The notes under the pieces: generated by a model
Seen by the model: only the letters and a program-made list of their open reading frames with translations
Database searches by the model: none
What the model was told of the DNA's origin: nothing
Position numbers and translations under genes: made by a program
Origin: Parvularcula lutaonensis
Lineage (GTDB): Bacteria; Pseudomonadota; Alphaproteobacteria; Caulobacterales; Parvularculaceae
DNA: 64,000 nucleotides
Assembly (NCBI RefSeq): GCF_014651915.1
Contig: NZ_BMXU01000001.1
Location: 1,557,501-1,621,500 of the forward strand
Direction of reading: 5' to 3'
Part shown: piece after piece, positions 62,253 to 64,000 of the stretch
Numbering within the stretch: position 1 is the first letter of the stretch
How the letters are laid out: each line of letters begins with the position of its first letter

Positions 62253-63707
62253 CTAAGCAGCCTTCTGGCCCGAAAGCCTGGCTTCGGTTTCTTCGAGCAT
62301 CTCGCGGGCACCGGGAGACGCCTTCATCTCCTTGCGCACATCAAGGAAGCGTTTCTCAGCCCACAGAGGAGCGAAGATCGCAACGTCATAGAGCTGGGCA
62401 AAAACCTTGCCCCCCTCGTCGAATGTCCGTGCAAGGATCCGCAGGGTGAACGCCATGGTCATGAGGACGCCCGAGGCACCCCAGCCTAGAACGGCACGCA
62501 TGGAGTGGATGAAGGTCTCGAGCGGGATCGCGATGAAGGTCAGCGCGAAGGGCAGGATGAAGCCCATCCCCATCTGCGCCGCCGTCGTGATCCACAGGAA
62601 GCTCGCCTCCTGCGCCACTTCCCCGCGCAAGACCGCAGCGGTGGCGAGCTCGTCCTGGAGGAGAAGCTCGCGCATATAGGCAAGGCCCGCTTCCACACTG
62701 GCCAGCGAGAGGAGCAGCGTGAAGCTGACAATCGCAAGCCGGGTCCGCACTTTGTCCGCAAGCGAAGCGATGACCGGGAAGAGCGAGGTGATCCGCAGGC
62801 ACTCCATCAGGAACAGGCCCATGGAAAGCTCGACCAGGATAATGACGAGGGCGGCTATATCGGCCGTCTTGAAGCTGCCGATATAGGTGTTGCCGCCGAC
62901 CATCTCGGACATCGGACGGGCGATGAGGTGGAAGTTCACCACCGCGCCGCCGGTCGCGACGAGAAGGACGAGACCCGCAATGAAGAACTGGACGAGGGCA
63001 GAGCTTTGCAGCGCCATGGCGGCCTGGTCCGTGTCCTCGTGGATCTCCTCGAACTTGCGCATCGATTCATCCACAACGGCCGCGCGCTCGTTCAGGGTCT
63101 CGACCCGTGTCTTCACTTGGCCCAGCAGCCTGACGCTCTCACGCCAGCTCGGGGCCATGTCGTGGAGGTGCTTGTGACGCATACGGCAGTCTTCGCGATA
63201 GGCCTTGTTGGCCTCTTCGCCTGCCTTCTTGAACGAGCCATGGATCGACTCGAGAACCTGACGCAGGACAGGTTCGGCCTTGTCCGGCACGGCGGCAACG
63301 GCCTCGACCGCATCGGCCCAGCCCGGAGGGGCCGGCGGGTTGGATGCAGATTTGGCGTAGTCCTCATCGAGCCTGGTTGCGTGACCCGCCAGCTCCTGAT
63401 GCAGGGTCGGGTAGTCGCCGAGATCGCGGTGCACCTTGTCGGCAAAGCGCTCGTATTCGCGCTCGACCATGCGCGCGGCAGCCTCCCGGCCTGCGGAGAG
63501 AAGGACCTCGCGGTTCCTCTGCACAAGGCGCGTCCGCACGCTGACCAAGGTGCGCGAGGCGAAGCGCAGCCCCCCGGCGATCGCCTGGCAGGCTTCGAGG
63601 ATGACATTCTGGATGGGCGCTCTTGCCATGTAGAGCGCCATGACGATCCCGGCCGCCAAGGCCGCGGTGCCGGCGATACCGCCGGAGAAAAGACTGAAAT
63701 CGGACAA
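62253..63707 (-). CDS. Large coiled-coil inner-membrane protein
   Basis: A 484-residue protein. One span near the N-terminus (GGIAGTAALAAGIVMALYMA) is followed by a long helical soluble region (about 50-230) and then four or more spans in the second half, with a final cytoplasmic tail (EMKASPGAREMLEETEARL). The TTG at 63707 is preferred because GGGAGGGG lies upstream at good spacing; ATG codons inside are later. I do not recognise the family. It is followed by the VWA lipoprotein gene and may be its membrane anchor. Confidence 0.72.
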   Translation of the reverse strand: MSDFSLFSGGIAGTAALAAGIVMALYMARAPIQNVILEACQAIAGGLRFASRTLVSVRTRLVQRNREVLLSAGREAAARMVEREYERFADKVHRDLGDYPTLHQELAGHATRLDEDYAKSASNPPAPPGWADAVEAVAAVPDKAEPVLRQVLESIHGSFKKAGEEANKAYREDCRMRHKHLHDMAPSWRESVRLLGQVKTRVETLNERAAVVDESMRKFEEIHEDTDQAAMALQSSALVQFFIAGLVLLVATGGAVVNFHLIARPMSEMVGGNTYIGSFKTADIAALVIILVELSMGLFLMECLRITSLFPVIASLADKVRTRLAIVSFTLLLSLASVEAGLAYMRELLLQDELATAAVLRGEVAQEASFLWITTAAQMGMGFILPFALTFIAIPLETFIHSMRAVLGWGASGVLMTMAFTLRILARTFDEGGKVFAQLYDVAIFAPLWAEKRFLDVRKEMKASPGAREMLEETEARLSGQKAA

Positions 63708-63897
63708 GGGTAGCCCCTCCCGTGAAAACCCATCGCCCACCCGAACGCTCCGCCGGAGCCGAACGCCGTCCCGCCCTGATTGGATGGCAGGACTGGGGAG
63801 GGACGCGGGCGGGAAACGGGCGAAATTGGGGCGGCGGCGCAAAGCCTTGCTTGGCAAGGGATTGCGCCCCCTACACGGAAGGGGAAACCATCGCTAA

Positions 63898-64000
63898 ATG
63901 GAGACCGTGACCCAGATTTCGGAAATAGACGCGCGCTCGCGAAGCATTTTCAAGACGCTGGTCGAGACTTATCTCGAAACCGGTGAGCCTGTGGGCAGCC
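63898..64000 (+). CDS. hrcA: Heat-inducible transcription repressor HrcA (5' part)
   Basis: Only 34 residues are visible. They match the HrcA N-terminus (SEIDARSRSIFKTLVETYLE then TGEPVGS), the winged-helix DNA-binding domain that binds CIRCE operators to repress groESL/dnaK. The ATG at 63898 is used; a GTG three codons later is also possible. No CIRCE element was found upstream in the window. The gene normally heads hrcA-grpE-dnaK and faces rph. Confidence 0.93.
   Translation, partial: METVTQISEIDARSRSIFKTLVETYLETGEPVGS

Noticed and set aside
63780-63897. CIRCE operator before hrcA
   Set aside because: The TTAGCACTC/GAGTGCTAA pattern is absent in this stretch; in Alphaproteobacteria CIRCE is commonly before groES instead.
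1-64000. CRISPR array, prophage, insertion sequence or integrase
   Set aside because: No regularly spaced repeats, transposase, integrase or phage structural gene was recognised anywhere in the window.

Overview
The window is about 64 kb of a GC-rich alphaproteobacterial chromosome; no plasmid, phage or CRISPR signature was seen. The lineage call rests on several gene sets: dnaX-ybaB-recR; trp genes beside accD-folC; IHF-beta behind lapA-trpF; ubiE-ubiB-coaBC; rph facing hrcA; a dnaX product with the reduced zinc site usual in this class; and a short 4.5S RNA near dnaX. Three TonB-dependent receptors, a zinc-type receptor with His-rich loops and a divergent flagellin fit an aquatic Caulobacterales/Parvularculales-like organism. 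The family-level guess is inference only.

Layout. 1-10 kb: a membrane-anchored cytochrome c (cut by the window edge), prephenate dehydratase, small unknown genes, a NUDIX hydrolase, a winged-helix regulator with a membrane partner, a lipoprotein and an alpha/beta hydrolase, 4.5S SRP RNA, a SemiSWEET, two related membrane proteins with an XRE regulator, then dnaX-ybaB-recR. 10-21 kb: a glycosyltransferase-like gene, a tiny Pro/Lys-rich protein with a perfect ribosome binding site, a REP-like palindrome, ahcY with a structured leader, a TetR-controlled dehalogenase-like hydrolase, an epimerase-PTPase-DUF1622-DUF885 run, and priA. 21-36 kb: an SDR, thiolase, moeB-like, dut, folC, accD, trpA, a metzincin-like protease, trpB, a large TonB receptor on the opposite strand, trpF, lapA and ihfB. 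The usual compact trpF-trpB-trpA-accD-folC order is therefore broken twice. 36-50 kb: a second TonB receptor, ubiE-ubiB, an outer-membrane barrel gene, coaBC, a TraB/GumN-like lipoprotein, an orphan flagellin with a LamG-like insert, a small CxxC protein with a metal-type TonB receptor, and a vanadium-type haloperoxidase. 50-60 kb: an ABC ATPase, small unknowns, DUF2244, a PAS protein, DUF2853, nth-pyrF-proB, an RHH/EF-hand fusion, DUF4386, an acyltransferase and rph. 60.4-63.9 kb: accessory DNA between rph and hrcA, holding two coupled small genes of lower GC, an inverted pair of dispersed repeats, a VWA-domain lipoprotein and a large coiled-coil membrane protein. hrcA begins at the right edge.

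How the genes work together. Most genes are housekeeping: tryptophan, phenylalanine, proline, pyrimidine and folate synthesis, ubiquinone, CoA, DNA replication and repair, and the SAM cycle. Accessory genes sit singly or in pairs between conserved blocks. They are mostly envelope functions: TonB receptors, a barrel protein, lipoproteins, a protease and a flagellin.

No single large new system stands out. The least explained elements are the 36-residue Pro/Lys-rich protein cassette, the RHH-membrane-EF-hand fusion, the ahcY leader with two alternative pairings of the ribosome binding site, the flagellin with a lectin-like insert, and the VWA/membrane-protein pair between rph and hrcA. All calls are from reading the sequence; no database search was run.
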